Notes: generated by a model from the sequence alone, not told the origin. 42,356 nucleotides of DNA from Gemmatimonadales bacterium (GCA_013812695.1 JACCSZ010000293.1:1-42356), one strand, 5' to 3'; positions 8,302 to 18,267 are shown, counted from the stretch's first letter. Program-made: numbers and translations.

Positions 8302-11300
8302 GGCGCGCCCGAAGCAGAAATCCCGGTGAAAGGCTGCCCCCCTGCAGGTCCGCGCGCAGCCAGCGGCGCAGGGTGTACTCGAGTTCGAATCCCGGTCCGA
8401 GGCTCGACCGCGAGGACTGCTGGCTCTGGCTACCGAGCTGCAGGGGCAGTTGCAGATCCAGAAAGAGCCGCGAGCCCAGATAGCGGCCGGCGGTCAGCGT
8501 AAGCCCTCGCGACGGCTCCTGGCGGATCTGGAACACGTCGAAACCGAGTCCCTGCCCGGCCGCGTTCGAGATCGCGTTCGAGAGCGAGCTCAGCGCCACC
8601 TGCTCACCGGCGTTGGCCCCGCCGCCCTCGCCCTCGAACAGCGGATTGTCCGAGGCCGGGCGGCCGGTGACGATGTACGAGAGAATATCGTCCTGGCTCA
8701 TCGTCGGCTCGGAGCTGAAGTCGAGGTTCAGACTGTCGAGCCGCCCTTTGGCGTGCACGGCGATGAGCACGCCTTCGTCGTTGCCGCCACCTTGGGTGGG
8801 CACCTGGTACGAGGCGTTCACGTCAAGAGTGGTCGAGTCCACCGGTCCCGCGAGCGTGATGTCGCCGTCGGTCAGGCGGAACTGGCGGCCGTTCAGCTCC
8901 AGCGTTCCGCGCTCGGGCACCGGTTCGACCCGACCGAAGAATCGCATGTCCTGGCCGGGCTGCTGGGTCAGGCGCAGGCTGCCCATCAGCTCGATGTCGG
9001 CTTTCGGGCTGCTGGTCCGCCGGATCCATACCTGTCTCGGCATCCGGATGGCCAGATCGAGCTGCACCCGATCCATCAGGCCGGCCGTTTCCTCCGCATG
9101 CGAGAGCACTGCGGGGCCGAAGTCGCGCGCCAGCTCCCGGAGCTCCGCCGGCGTCAGCTCCACCTGTTCCACCCTCGCCTGCGCCGCCGCCGCGCCGACG
9201 AAGAAATCGGTGCGGTCGAGCTGCAGCGTGCCCCGGAGCGATGGCTGGAGCAGCGTGCCGCCCAGCTCGAGCCTCCCGGAGGCCGCGGTTCGGAGCTGAT
9301 CCGAGTGGACCAGCCGGAAGTGCCGGAGCTCGGCCACGAGCTGGAGACCCGGATCGCTCAACGGCCGGAGCCGAATGGCGCCGCTTGCGGTGAGCTCCTG
9401 CTCCTTGCCGGTCAGCAGGCGCAGCCGGTCGATCCGGAGCGCATCGCCTTCGAGCCGGCCGGCCAACTCGCCGCCTTCGTACGTGATTCCGATGGCAGGC
9501 AGCTCGAGACCGGCGCGCGTCAAGGTGATGTCGCCCGCCGCCCGCGGTGTCCGGATGCTCCCCCCGATCCGCGCGTCCGCCAGCAGCCGTCCTTGCAGGC
9601 CGGTGGCGGCATCCGGGGGCAGCAGCGGCTGGAACAGCGCCAGGTCGAAGCTGTCGGCGCGCACCGCGAGCGACACGGTATCGGCCTCGAGCGGCTCGCT
9701 CCCGATGGCGGCGGCGGTATCGCGCGGCGCGAGCGTGAGCCGGTAGGGCAGGGTGCCGTCGACCGTCAGCGCGCCGCCACGGCGGGGCGTCGCGGCCGCC
9801 GCGACCCGGAGCCCGGCACTGGTCCAGTCGACTTCGGTGCCCAGGGTGCCGAGCTCCTGGCCGCTGCCGGATACGATCGCGAGCCCCATCTTTCCCCGCA
9901 GCCGCGGCGACGCGGCGGGCCCCGAGAGCCGGAGCACGCCATCGAGCCGGCCACCGATCGGGACCAATCCCGTCGCCCGCAACGCCTCGAGGTCGAGCGC
10001 GGCGATGCGAAGCGTCATGTCGCTCTCGCCGCGCCGGTCGAACACCCCGTCCACGGTCACGCTCCTGTTGCCGGAGCGAAGCGCGAGGTTCTCGATCTCC
10101 ACGCTCGGACCGAACGCGAAGGTCGCCGGCCGCTCGAGCGCCCAGGCTCGGCCGCCCTCCTCGAGCGTGAGCCGCTGCAGCTCGGCGCGCACGGTGTCGC
10201 GCGCGCTCGAGACGGTGCCGCGGATCCGGGTGGCGACCCGCACGCTGTCGCCCACGTTCAGGTCGAGGTCGAGCGCCACGGTCGAGTCGTACCCGCCGAC
10301 GGCGGTGAGCTCACGGAGCGAGAGCTCGCCGTAGGCGGCATCCTTGACCCGGAGATCCCCAGACACGGCGCTCACCCGGGTGCTGTCGAGCGTCGCCGCG
10401 GCGGTGAGGGTGACCCGATTGGCCAGGTTGCCGCCGAACGCGACGCCATGAGCATCCGCGCCGCCTTTGAGCCGCCAGCGCCAGGCCGGTCCGCCTGCCG
10501 CGAGGTGCACGCGCGCCGAGTCGAAGCCCACCGTATCGATGTCCAGGAGGGCGGCCACCGGCGCCAGGTCGCCGAGCGTCGCGATCAGTGTGAGCGTGCC
10601 CGGATCGGGGCCCGGCCGGAGCTGCAGCCGCCCCGCGCCGTCGAGCACGGCGACATTGGAGCGCACCACCACGGTATCGATCTGGAGTTGCCCCGAAGCC
10701 GGGCTCATGACCAGCCGAAGCGCCGGCACCCGGACCCCGCCGAAGCCGCCCATGGCGTCCACGGTGCCGCCCACGCCGCGGAGGCCGGCGCTGTCCGTCT
10801 CGATGTCGAGCGCGAATCGCGACTCGATGCGTCCGTCCGCATCGCGCCGATCGGTCCACCTGGCGAGATGCTCGACCCGGATCGTGCCGTCCGCGGACAG
10901 CGTGGTCCCGTCCGCCCCCGGCGCACTACTGAGCCTGGCATCGAGCGCCGCGTCGGGCCCGTCCGCTCGGAGTGTCGCCTCCATGCGTCGGCCCGTGACG
11001 CGGGCATCGACCGAGCCGGACCTGAGCTCGGCCCGGTTCACTGTGGAAGGGAGCAGCACCGCAGCCAGCCCGGCCCGGAGGCTGTCCGCCGAGTGGCCGG
11101 CCGCTTCCGCCGTGAAGGTCGAGTTGAGATCGGTGCGGAGATCGGGCCGGGCGAGCAGCGTGCCGAGATCGATGGCCGTGAGCCGGCCCTCTCGAACCCG
11201 GTACCCCGGGGTGTCGGCGCCGGGGGTGCCGTCGCCGGCGAGCGAGAGCGTGCCGCCGGTGGTGTGGACGGTCGCGTCGTAATCGAGGCGCGCACCGTCG

Positions 11301-13384
11301 AGCCGAACGGTCGCGTCACCGCCGGTGACCACGACGCGGCCGACGCGGGACGAGTCCACAGTGACGCGCGCACGCCCGGAGCGGGCAGTGCCGCGGATAC
11401 GGCCTTCGCCGGCGATCGAGAGCGTCACCGGCCCGGCGAGATCCGGCCGGCCAAGCAAGGTGCCCACGTCCACGTGCTCGAGCGCGGCCCGCCGAACCAC
11501 GTAAGACGCAGTGGAGTCGAACGGCCGGCCCAGCGCCTGGAGCACCAGCCGGCCGCCTTCCAGCGCGCCTTCTCCATCGAGCCGAAGCCGGCCGCGGTCG
11601 AGGCGGGCCACCACATCGACTCGCTCTACGCGGCGCGCGCCGTAGCGCAGCTCGTCCAGGTGCACGATGCCCGTCGCCCGCGCCGTCTCGGGTGTTGTGC
11701 CGCGACCGGACAGAGTAAATGTGCCGCTGAGCGGGGCGGTGGCGGTGTCGCGTGTGAGTCGGCCCAGGTCTACACGGTCGATCCGTCCCCGCCGGAGCTC
11801 GTAGGCAAGCGTGTCGCCCAGGGTAACGCGGCCGACGGCGCTGATCGTCCCGCCGCCCGCCAGTAACGCCGGGCGGAGCTCGAGTCGCCCTCCGGCCAGC
11901 CGGATCATCACATGGCCGACGGATACTCGGCCGCCGGTGTCGGGCACGGCGGCGAGGTCCACCCGCCCTCGGACCGTGGCCGAGTCGGCCGACGCGCCAC
12001 GACCAGCGACCCGGAAGCGGACCTCGAGTGCGGGGTTGCCGTCCGGTCCGGCCAAGGCGCGGGCCAGCGCCGCCGTCCCCGGCATACGCAGTAGCGTGCC
12101 CCTGATGTCGTACGTGGGGATCGAATCGAAGGGCCGCGCTGTCCCCGTCGCGGTCACCGACCCGGTGTCGAGCGCACCGCGGAGTGTCAGAGACGCGCTA
12201 CCGCGGGTGAACCGGGCGCCGAGCTCGAGCCGGCGCACGGCGGTGGCGCCGACCGTCGATGCGCCCAGCGTGAGCCGCGCGTGGCCGGTCGCGCGCGGCA
12301 GCGGCCCATCCATCTCGGCGTCGAGGCGCCCGTTCACCTCACCCGCCGGGGCTGCGGAGCTGAGCCGCGAGGGGTCGAGCTCCGTGACGACGCCCTGCAT
12401 GCGATACGCGGACGGCTTGCCCTCGCGCAGCGTGGTGCTGCCATCGAGCTTCAGTCGGCCGCGGTCCACCGATGCCGCGAGATGCCCCGTGATCAGGTTG
12501 CCGTCGCCCTCCGCCCGGGCATCGAACTGGAGCAGGCCGGATGTGGGCACCAACGGGGTCAGCCCCGCCAGGTCGGCGAGGTCGAGCGGCCGGGCAGCCA
12601 GCCGGACGTCGAGTCGATCCACCAGCCGCGCCTCGCGGAAGCTCCGAGGGAGCACGACTCGCCCGCTGAGGTCGCTCGTCTCGGTGTGAACGCGAAACGG
12701 GTCCAGCCGGATCTCGTCGGCGGTCACGCCGCCGCGAGTCGCCACGGAGAACCACCGATCACCGCCGGACGGCCGGACCGCCAGACGGATCGAGTCGATC
12801 TCCAGCCGTACGGTGTCGCCGAGCGCGAGGTCGTGTGCCGCCAGCTCCTGGACGCGCAGGCGCACCACCGAATCCGGCGCCAGCACGGCGGCCACCGTTA
12901 CCTGGCGTATGCGGAGCCGGGTGATCATGAATTCGCCGCCGCTCGTCGTATCGGACGATTGGCGCACCACGTCGAGGAGGTCCCAGCCGTCCCCCCGCCG
13001 CCGGGTCGTGATCTGCGCGCCGGTAACCTCCAGCTCGTCCAGTCGGCTGACCGGCGGCCGGAGCCGCGGCAGGTGATAGCCCACCCGAAGCCGGTCGATG
13101 TGGGCCAGGAGTCGGCCATCCTGAACGAGCCCGACATCTTCCAGCGTGAGCCCGCGCAGCACATTGCCGGACACCCGGCCAACCTCCAAACGGTTGCCCG
13201 GGTTGAAGGGAGCCAGCGTGAGCAGCTTACGGACGACGGCTGTGGCGACCGGCGGGAGTTGCAACAGCGCCAGCAGGATGACCACAATCCCCAGCAGCGT
13301 CGCGAGCCCGAGCCCGATGCGGCGGAGCCACCGGCGAGGCGGGCGCGAGCTGGTCGGCCGTGCGTCGGTCTCGGGGTGGGTCAT
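8291..13384 (-). CDS. tamB: TamB, inner-membrane-anchored periplasm-spanning protein
   Basis: The product is about 1697 residues. It has one N-terminal membrane helix (residues ~22-48) followed by a small amphipathic segment as in AsmA-like proteins, then over 1200 residues of repetitive beta strands of the kind that build the hydrophobic groove of bridge-like TamB/YhdP proteins. The C-terminal TamB domain (formerly DUF490) covers about the last 350 residues, with LDSLNLDFSSEPTMSQDDI and the GLGFDVFQIR segment. It links the inner membrane to TamA and is implicated in outer membrane protein assembly and phospholipid traffic. The length exceeds E. coli TamB (about 1260). The ATG at 13384 was chosen; a TTG nine bases upstream is possible. 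Confidence 0.92.
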   Translation of the reverse strand: MTHPETDARPTSSRPPRRWLRRIGLGLATLLGIVVILLALLQLPPVATAVVRKLLTLAPFNPGNRLEVGRVSGNVLRGLTLEDVGLVQDGRLLAHIDRLRVGYHLPRLRPPVSRLDELEVTGAQITTRRRGDGWDLLDVVRQSSDTTSGGEFMITRLRIRQVTVAAVLAPDSVVRLRVQELAAHDLALGDTVRLEIDSIRLAVRPSGGDRWFSVATRGGVTADEIRLDPFRVHTETSDLSGRVVLPRSFREARLVDRLDVRLAARPLDLADLAGLTPLVPTSGLLQFDARAEGDGNLITGHLAASVDRGRLKLDGSTTLREGKPSAYRMQGVVTELDPSRLSSAAPAGEVNGRLDAEMDGPLPRATGHARLTLGASTVGATAVRRLELGARFTRGSASLTLRGALDTGSVTATGTARPFDSIPTYDIRGTLLRMPGTAALARALAGPDGNPALEVRFRVAGRGASADSATVRGRVDLAAVPDTGGRVSVGHVMIRLAGGRLELRPALLAGGGTISAVGRVTLGDTLAYELRRGRIDRVDLGRLTRDTATAPLSGTFTLSGRGTTPETARATGIVHLDELRYGARRVERVDVVARLDRGRLRLDGEGALEGGRLVLQALGRPFDSTASYVVRRAALEHVDVGTLLGRPDLAGPVTLSIAGEGRIRGTARSGRARVTVDSSRVGRVVVTGGDATVRLDGARLDYDATVHTTGGTLSLAGDGTPGADTPGYRVREGRLTAIDLGTLLARPDLRTDLNSTFTAEAAGHSADSLRAGLAAVLLPSTVNRAELRSGSVDARVTGRRMEATLRADGPDAALDARLSSAPGADGTTLSADGTIRVEHLARWTDRRDADGRIESRFALDIETDSAGLRGVGGTVDAMGGFGGVRVPALRLVMSPASGQLQIDTVVVRSNVAVLDGAGRLQLRPGPDPGTLTLIATLGDLAPVAALLDIDTVGFDSARVHLAAGGPAWRWRLKGGADAHGVAFGGNLANRVTLTAAATLDSTRVSAVSGDLRVKDAAYGELSLRELTAVGGYDSTVALDLDLNVGDSVRVATRIRGTVSSARDTVRAELQRLTLEEGGRAWALERPATFAFGPSVEIENLALRSGNRSVTVDGVFDRRGESDMTLRIAALDLEALRATGLVPIGGRLDGVLRLSGPAASPRLRGKMGLAIVSGSGQELGTLGTEVDWTSAGLRVAAAATPRRGGALTVDGTLPYRLTLAPRDTAAAIGSEPLEADTVSLAVRADSFDLALFQPLLPPDAATGLQGRLLADARIGGSIRTPRAAGDITLTRAGLELPAIGITYEGGELAGRLEGDALRIDRLRLLTGKEQELTASGAIRLRPLSDPGLQLVAELRHFRLVHSDQLRTAASGRLELGGTLLQPSLRGTLQLDRTDFFVGAAAAQARVEQVELTPAELRELARDFGPAVLSHAEETAGLMDRVQLDLAIRMPRQVWIRRTSSPKADIELMGSLRLTQQPGQDMRFFGRVEPVPERGTLELNGRQFRLTDGDITLAGPVDSTTLDVNASYQVPTQGGGNDEGVLIAVHAKGRLDSLNLDFSSEPTMSQDDILSYIVTGRPASDNPLFEGEGGGANAGEQVALSSLSNAISNAAGQGLGFDVFQIRQEPSRGLTLTAGRYLGSRLFLDLQLPLQLGSQSQQSSRSSLGPGFELEYTLRRWLRADLQGGSLSPGFLLRARRAY

Positions 13385-13509
13385 CACGCTCAATATGGGC
13401 GACGCGCCGACCTGGTCGGCGAAGGCGCGAAATGTCCGGGTTCTCGAAGCGCGGCCCGGGCTCCCCCGGACCGCGCCTCGATTGTACTATGTGACGTGAC
13501 GGCCCGTGC

Positions 13510-13986
13510 TCATGCCGCCGCGCGCCTTGCCGACCCCGTCATCGCGCCGGCCAGCAGTTCGGAGACGTAGCCGAGCACCGCGCCGATCACCAGCGCGATG
13601 ACGGTTCTGCTCCAGCTTCCATTCGCTCCGACGACTACGCTGACCGCGGTAGCGGCGCCTAAGAACGCCCCGGGGATGAAACTGAGAGCGCGGACCTTCG
13701 ACTGCATGACCATACAGATCGCCGCAAGGCCGACGAGCAACGACAGCACGGGAACGCCGCCACCGAACCGGTTCCACGCCGTGAGCGCAAGGAGAGCCCA
13801 GAAGACGCCGCTCAGATTCGTGGCGATCGTCCTCATCAGCCCGTCCGTCTTGCCGCCGGCCGCGAAGAAGGAGCCCCAGGCCACGATGCCCGCCCACACC
13901 GGGAGCGCGCCCGGTCCCAGCGCGACGTACGTCCAACCGGCGATGAGGATGCCGATGCTGAGGGCCAAGGCAACCAGTGCGTCCAT
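13510..13986 (-). CDS. DUF1097 family membrane protein
   Basis: The 158-residue product is almost entirely hydrophobic with five or so membrane helices. It matches the DUF1097 pattern: an N-terminal LSIGILIAGWTYVALGP helix, LPVWAGIVAWGSFFAAGGK, and TNLSGVFWALLALTAW. Family members are inner membrane proteins of unknown function (E. coli YcdZ is one). The start is fixed by a strong GGAGGT site 5-6 bases before the ATG at 13986. It points away from the amidohydrolase gene, leaving a 185-nt divergent promoter region at 13987-14171, and stands 125 nt upstream of tamB. Confidence 0.87.
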   Translation of the reverse strand: MDALVALALSIGILIAGWTYVALGPGALPVWAGIVAWGSFFAAGGKTDGLMRTIATNLSGVFWALLALTAWNRFGGGVPVLSLLVGLAAICMVMQSKVRALSFIPGAFLGAATAVSVVVGANGSWSRTVIALVIGAVLGYVSELLAGAMTGSARRAAA

Positions 13987-14171
13987 GTAGTACCTCCATC
14001 GGTGAAGGACGGAAATGCACCTGTCCGGCCACGGCCACGCGGGACGAACGAGACGGGGTAGGTGAGCGGGCACGCAGCGGAGCAACACCGCGACGTTACA
14101 GCGCGTGCGCGGAAGCGTCAAGGTTAGTGGATGTTCGGAGATCATCCCGTCCTGCACCGAAAGGCGTGTCG

Positions 14172-15464
14172 ATGTACATCGTAGTGATGGGAGCGGTGGC
14201 TCTCGTGCTCGGGTCCCCCGTCAACGCCATTCAGCACCCTGGCGCGCAGGACAGCTCGCGCGTGCTGATCCTCGTGCCCGACGCGGTCTGGGACGGCGTA
14301 GCCGGCTCGCCGGCGCGCGGCTGGGTCGTGGTGGTGCGGGGCGACCTGATCGACGCGGTCGGCCCCGCCTCGCGGGTGACTCCACCCGCGGGCGCCGAGC
14401 GGATCTCGCTGGCCGGCACCACCCTCATCCCCGGTCTGATCGAGGGCCATGCGCACCTCTTTCTGCACCCCTACGACGAAACGCTGTGGGACGCCCAGGT
14501 GCTCGCGGAGCCGCTCGGTCTCCGGATCGCGCGCGCCGTGGCGCACGCGGGGGCTACGCTCCGGGCCGGCATCACCAGCGAGCGCGACCTGGGCACCGAA
14601 GGCGCGCTCGACAACGATGTCCAGCTCCGCCGGGCCATCGACGAGGGGATCGTCCCGGGGCCACGGCTGCTCGCCGTCACGCGCGCCATCGTGGCCACCG
14701 GGAGCTACGCGCCGTCGCGCACTCGCTACGCCTTCGACCCGCCGCAGGGTGCCGAGGAGGCCGATGGCGCCGAGGCGATCGTCCGGGTCGTGCGCGGGCA
14801 GATCGGCCGGGGGGCCGACTGGATCAAGGTGTACGCCGATTTTGGCTGGGGGCCGGCCGGCGCGCTGCGGCCCACGTTCACCCAGGCGGAACTCGACCTG
14901 CTCGTGGCGACGGCGCGCGGCGCCGGCCGTCCCGTCGCGGCCCACGCGATGACGCCCGAAGGCATGCGGCGCGCGGTGCTCGCGGGCGTGGAGACCATCG
15001 AGCACGGCGACCACGGCACGCCCGAGGTGTACCGCCTGATGCGCCAGCGCGGCGTGGCGCTCTGCCCCACGCTCGCGGCGGGCGAGGCCTACGCCGCCTA
15101 TTTCGATGGTTGGGTCAAGGGGCGCGACCCGCCCCTTCCCGCCCTCGTCGCCAAGCGCGCCGGCTTCCGCGCCGCGCTCGACGCGGGTGTGCCGATCTGC
15201 TTCGGTGGCGACGTCGGCGTCTACCGGCACGGTGACAACGTGCGCGAGCTGGAGCTGATGGTCGAGTACGGGATGACGCCCATCGCCGCGCTTCGCGCCG
15301 CGACGAGCGGGAACGCCAGGATCTTTCATCTCGAATCCCGGGTCGGGCGGGTGGCGCCCGGGCTCCTGGCCGATCTCGTCGCCGTGGAGGGAGATCCGAC
15401 GCGCGACGTCACGGCGCTCCGGCGCGTCCGGCTGGTGCTCAAGGGCGGAGCCCGGGTCAGGTGA
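14172..15464 (+). CDS. Exported metal-dependent amidohydrolase
   Basis: A 430-residue amidohydrolase-superfamily enzyme with a signal peptide (residues 1-~20). The metal site of the family is visible: HxH at residues 93 and 95 (EGHAHLF), the Lys of WIKVYADF, His of AAHAM, His of IEHGDHG, and Asp of GGDVG. The C-terminal strands (GLLADLVAVEGDPT) complete the small beta sandwich. The closest type is the prolidase/imidazolonepropionase-like group that cleaves C-N bonds in small peptides or cyclic amides; the substrate cannot be told. The stop overlaps the GTG of rmuC in a GTGA junction. A GTG at 14166 is an alternative start. Confidence 0.88.
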   Translation: MYIVVMGAVALVLGSPVNAIQHPGAQDSSRVLILVPDAVWDGVAGSPARGWVVVVRGDLIDAVGPASRVTPPAGAERISLAGTTLIPGLIEGHAHLFLHPYDETLWDAQVLAEPLGLRIARAVAHAGATLRAGITSERDLGTEGALDNDVQLRRAIDEGIVPGPRLLAVTRAIVATGSYAPSRTRYAFDPPQGAEEADGAEAIVRVVRGQIGRGADWIKVYADFGWGPAGALRPTFTQAELDLLVATARGAGRPVAAHAMTPEGMRRAVLAGVETIEHGDHGTPEVYRLMRQRGVALCPTLAAGEAYAAYFDGWVKGRDPPLPALVAKRAGFRAALDAGVPICFGGDVGVYRHGDNVRELELMVEYGMTPIAALRAATSGNARIFHLESRVGRVAPGLLADLVAVEGDPTRDVTALRRVRLVLKGGARVR

Positions 15465-16627
15465 CGGGGTTCCCGCTGCTGCTCCTCGCTCTGGTGCTCG
15501 GCGCGGCGCTCGGCGCGTTCATCACGTGGCTCGCGCTCCGCGGCGCGGCCGCCGAGCGGGCCCGGCTGCGGGACGCCTTCGGCGCGCTCAGTGCCGAGGC
15601 GCTCCAGCGCAACAACGAGAGCTTTCTCCAGCTCGCCCAGACCAAGCTGGGCGAGTTCCAGCAGGGCGCGGCGGGCGATCTGGAGGCGCGCCGGAAGGCG
15701 GTGGACGAGCTGGTCCGGCCGATCCGCGAGTCGCTCGAGCGGGTCGGGGGCACGCTGCACGACGTGGAGCTCGCGAGGACCGGCGCCTATGCCGCACTGC
15801 TCGAGCAGGTGAAGTCCATGGCGCAGTCCCAGCACCGGCTCCAGGCGGAAACCGGCAACCTCGTCAAGGCGCTGCGGGCGCCGAGCGTACGCGGGCGGTG
15901 GGGCGAGATGCAGCTCCGGCGGGTGGTCGAGATGGCGGGAATGCTGGAGTATTGCGACTTCGACGAGCAGGCCAGCGTGGTGACGGCCGATGGCCTGCTC
16001 AGGCCGGATCTGGTCGTCCGGCTCCCGGGCGGCAAGACCGTCGTGGTCGACGCCAAGGCGCCGCTCGCCGCCTACCTGGACGCGCTCGACGGACCCGACG
16101 AGGACCGAGCGCTCCGCCTCAAGGATCACGCCCGCCAGGTGCGCGACCACATCGTCCGGCTCGGCGGCAAGGAATACTGGAATCAGTTCCAGCCCGCGCC
16201 GGATTTCGTGGTGATGTTTCTGCCGGGCGAGACCTTTTTCAGCGCGGCGTGCGAGCAGGACCCCTCGCTGATCGAGTTCGGCGTGGGGCAACAGGTGATC
16301 CCCGCCAGCCCCACGACGCTGATCTCACTGCTTCGCGCGGTGGCCTACGGTTGGCGACAGGAGCAGATCGCGCGGAACGCCCAGGAGATCAGCGAGCTCG
16401 GCCGGCAGCTCTACGAGCGGCTCGGGACGATGGCCGGGCATTTCGAGGACGTGCGGCGCGGGCTCGAGCGGGCGGTGGAGGGATACAATCGCACCGTCGG
16501 GTCGCTCGAAACCCGCGTGCTCGTCTCCGCGCGACGCTTCCGGGATCTCGGCGCTGTCGTCGGCGAGCTGCCGGAGCTGGGACCGGTGGAGCAGGCCCCG
16601 CGCGCGCTGCAGACGCCGTCGTCGTGA
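15461..16627 (+). CDS. rmuC: RmuC family DNA recombination protein
   Basis: The 388-residue product has an N-terminal membrane helix (residues ~4-25), a coiled-coil region (~30-130) and the RmuC nuclease-like core. Recognisable core segments are VRGRWGEMQLRRVVEMAGM, the PD-(D/E)XK-like DLVVRLPGGKTVVVDAKAP, and the conserved DFVVMFLPGETFFSAA and PTTLISLLRAVAYGW. RmuC limits DNA rearrangement at inverted repeats in E. coli and is predicted to be a nuclease. The GTG start overlaps the amidohydrolase stop, so the two are translationally coupled although functionally unrelated. A long hairpin follows 3 nt after the stop. Confidence 0.93.
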   Translation: MTGFPLLLLALVLGAALGAFITWLALRGAAAERARLRDAFGALSAEALQRNNESFLQLAQTKLGEFQQGAAGDLEARRKAVDELVRPIRESLERVGGTLHDVELARTGAYAALLEQVKSMAQSQHRLQAETGNLVKALRAPSVRGRWGEMQLRRVVEMAGMLEYCDFDEQASVVTADGLLRPDLVVRLPGGKTVVVDAKAPLAAYLDALDGPDEDRALRLKDHARQVRDHIVRLGGKEYWNQFQPAPDFVVMFLPGETFFSAACEQDPSLIEFGVGQQVIPASPTTLISLLRAVAYGWRQEQIARNAQEISELGRQLYERLGTMAGHFEDVRRGLERAVEGYNRTVGSLETRVLVSARRFRDLGAVVGELPELGPVEQAPRALQTPSS

Positions 16628-16630
16628 GAA

Positions 16631-16704
16631 GCCCGTCACCCTGAGCGAAGCGAAGGGAGCAGGACCCGACGCATGCCCCCTTCGCTTCGCTCAGGGTGAC
16701 GGGC
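16631..16704. terminator. 27-bp perfect inverted repeat between convergent genes
   Basis: The arms at 16631-16657 and 16678-16704 are exact reverse complements over 27 bases, separated by 20 bases. The repeat sits between the rmuC stop (16627) and the convergent peptidase, whose last codons lie inside the right arm. The hairpin would form in both transcripts, so a bidirectional terminator or transcript-end stabiliser is likely, although there is no long T run. The core resembles the hairpin at 35297-35356. Confidence 0.8.
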
Positions 16705-18106
16705 CGACCCTCCCCGCCACCGCCCGCACCAACCGCGTCGTGAACTCGAGACCCCGGTAGAACGCGTCCACCCGAATCCGCTCGTCCTGCCCGTGCGCCC
16801 GGATGTCGTCCGCGTCGAGCGCCACGGCGGAGATGCCGTAGACCGGAATCCCCGCGTTCCGGAAGAACAGGCCGTCGGTCGCCCCGGTCTCCATGCTCGG
16901 CACCACCGCGGCCCCCGGCCACATCGAGGCGGTGATGCTGTCGATCGGCTCGAGCACTTCCGGGACCAGCGGCGACGACGGGGACGGCACCGCCGCCGAG
17001 GTGACCGTGATCTGCACCGCGGTGTCGGCCACGAGACGCCGGATCGTCTCGATGACCGTGTCCGGCGACTCGTCCGGCAGCATGCGGCAGTTCACGTTGG
17101 CTGCCGCCGTCTGCGGGAGCGCGTTGGCGGCGTGGCCGCCCTCCAGTTGCGTCGCGACGCAGGTCGTCCGAAGCACGGCATTGAACCAGGCCGACCCGGC
17201 CGAGAGCCGCCGCATGGCCGTCGTGTCGCCGGTCTCACCGACCATCCGCATCCGTGGGGCGATCGTATCCGGCGCGGAGGCCGCCGCGCGGGTGAAGTAG
17301 GCGCGCGTCACCTCGTTGAGCCGGGCCGGGAACTGGTACCCGGCCAGACGGGTGAGCGCGGCGCTCAGCCGGTAGATGGCGTTCTCCTTGACCGGCAACG
17401 AGCTGTGGCCACCCGGGTTCCGCACCTCGAGCCGCAGGTCCATGTACACCTTCTCGCTCGCCTGGACGTTCCGGGCATAGACCTGGCCGTCCCGCATGAC
17501 CGGGTCGCCCCCGTCGCCATTGATCACGTACTCGGCGTCGATCAGCGGCCGGCGCTTGGCGAGCAGCCATTGCACGCCGTTGTCGTCGCCGCCCTCCTCG
17601 TCCGCGGTCAGCGCGAGGATGACGTCGCGGTCGAGCGGCACCCGCTCGCGCTTGAGCCGGATCATCGTCTGCGTGAAAAGCGCCGCCATGTTCTTGATGT
17701 CGCTCGTGCCGCGGCCGTAGAAATAGCCGTCCTTTTCGGTGAGCGTGAACGGCTCGAGCGACCAGTCCTCCCGCCGCGCCTCGACGACGTCGAGATGCGC
17801 GAGCAGGATGATCGGCTTGCGCGCCCCGCTGCCGCGGAGCCGCGCCACCAGGTTCTGCCGGACCGGATGCGGCCCCGCGATCACGATGTCCTTGGCTGGA
17901 AACCCCGCGGCCAGCAGGCGGCGGCGCACGGCCCGCGCGGCGATGGTCGTGTTGCCGTGATCGTGCGTCGTATTGATGCCGACCAGCTCGGCGAAGAGGG
18001 CGCGGGCCCCGCGCTCGTCCACCGATGTCTGGGCCCGGGCGGCCGGCATCGGGGCCAGCAGCGCCAGCGCGACGATCGAGACGCGGGCGATGATGCGGAG
18101 AGCCAT
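16691..18106 (-). CDS. Exported M20 family metallopeptidase
   Basis: A 471-residue M20/M25/M40-type dizinc peptidase with a signal peptide ending at ARA-Q (residues 23-26). The two-zinc signature is complete: His104 (LLAHLDVV), Asp136 (GRGTSDIKN), catalytic Glu170 and ligand Glu171 (ADEEGG), the Asp of NGDGGD, and His438 (RAHGQDER) near the C-terminus. The lid or dimerisation domain with NPGGHSSLP lies at about 230-330. It probably cleaves di- or tripeptides or N-acyl amino acids in the periplasm. Its 3' end forms one arm of the hairpin at 16631-16704. Confidence 0.92.
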   Translation of the reverse strand: MALRIIARVSIVALALLAPMPAARAQTSVDERGARALFAELVGINTTHDHGNTTIAARAVRRRLLAAGFPAKDIVIAGPHPVRQNLVARLRGSGARKPIILLAHLDVVEARREDWSLEPFTLTEKDGYFYGRGTSDIKNMAALFTQTMIRLKRERVPLDRDVILALTADEEGGDDNGVQWLLAKRRPLIDAEYVINGDGGDPVMRDGQVYARNVQASEKVYMDLRLEVRNPGGHSSLPVKENAIYRLSAALTRLAGYQFPARLNEVTRAYFTRAAASAPDTIAPRMRMVGETGDTTAMRRLSAGSAWFNAVLRTTCVATQLEGGHAANALPQTAAANVNCRMLPDESPDTVIETIRRLVADTAVQITVTSAAVPSPSSPLVPEVLEPIDSITASMWPGAAVVPSMETGATDGLFFRNAGIPVYGISAVALDADDIRAHGQDERIRVDAFYRGLEFTTRLVRAVAGRVGPSP

Positions 18107-18185
18107 GTGAACCGTTTCGTGTTGGGAAGGATGGAATATATCCGGCGGGAAACCCTGGCCGGCGCGTCGAGGAGGTCTCCGCGCG

Positions 18186-18223
18186 CCAGCGAGGCCCGGA
18201 GCTTTCGCCCCGGGCCTCGCTGG
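18186..18223. repeat. 14-bp perfect inverted repeat (hairpin)
   Basis: The arms at 18186-18199 and 18210-18223 pair perfectly around a 10-base loop. It lies downstream of the small reverse gene ending at 18268 and upstream of the peptidase start. It could end transcripts of the former, but no T run follows on either strand. Confidence 0.55.
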
Positions 18224-18267
18224 ACCTGCGTGCTCATCGTGCTGGACTTCGCTGTCCGGCTTGGATG

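Noticed and set aside
6484..8502. Forward ORF of 672 codons opposite tamA
   Set aside because: It is antisense to a clear Omp85 gene and shows only shadow composition.
8450..11866. Long forward ORF of 1138 codons opposite tamB
   Set aside because: It is an Arg/Gln/Glu/Pro-rich antisense frame caused by GC-rich codon use; it has no motif, and tamB is recognised on the other strand.
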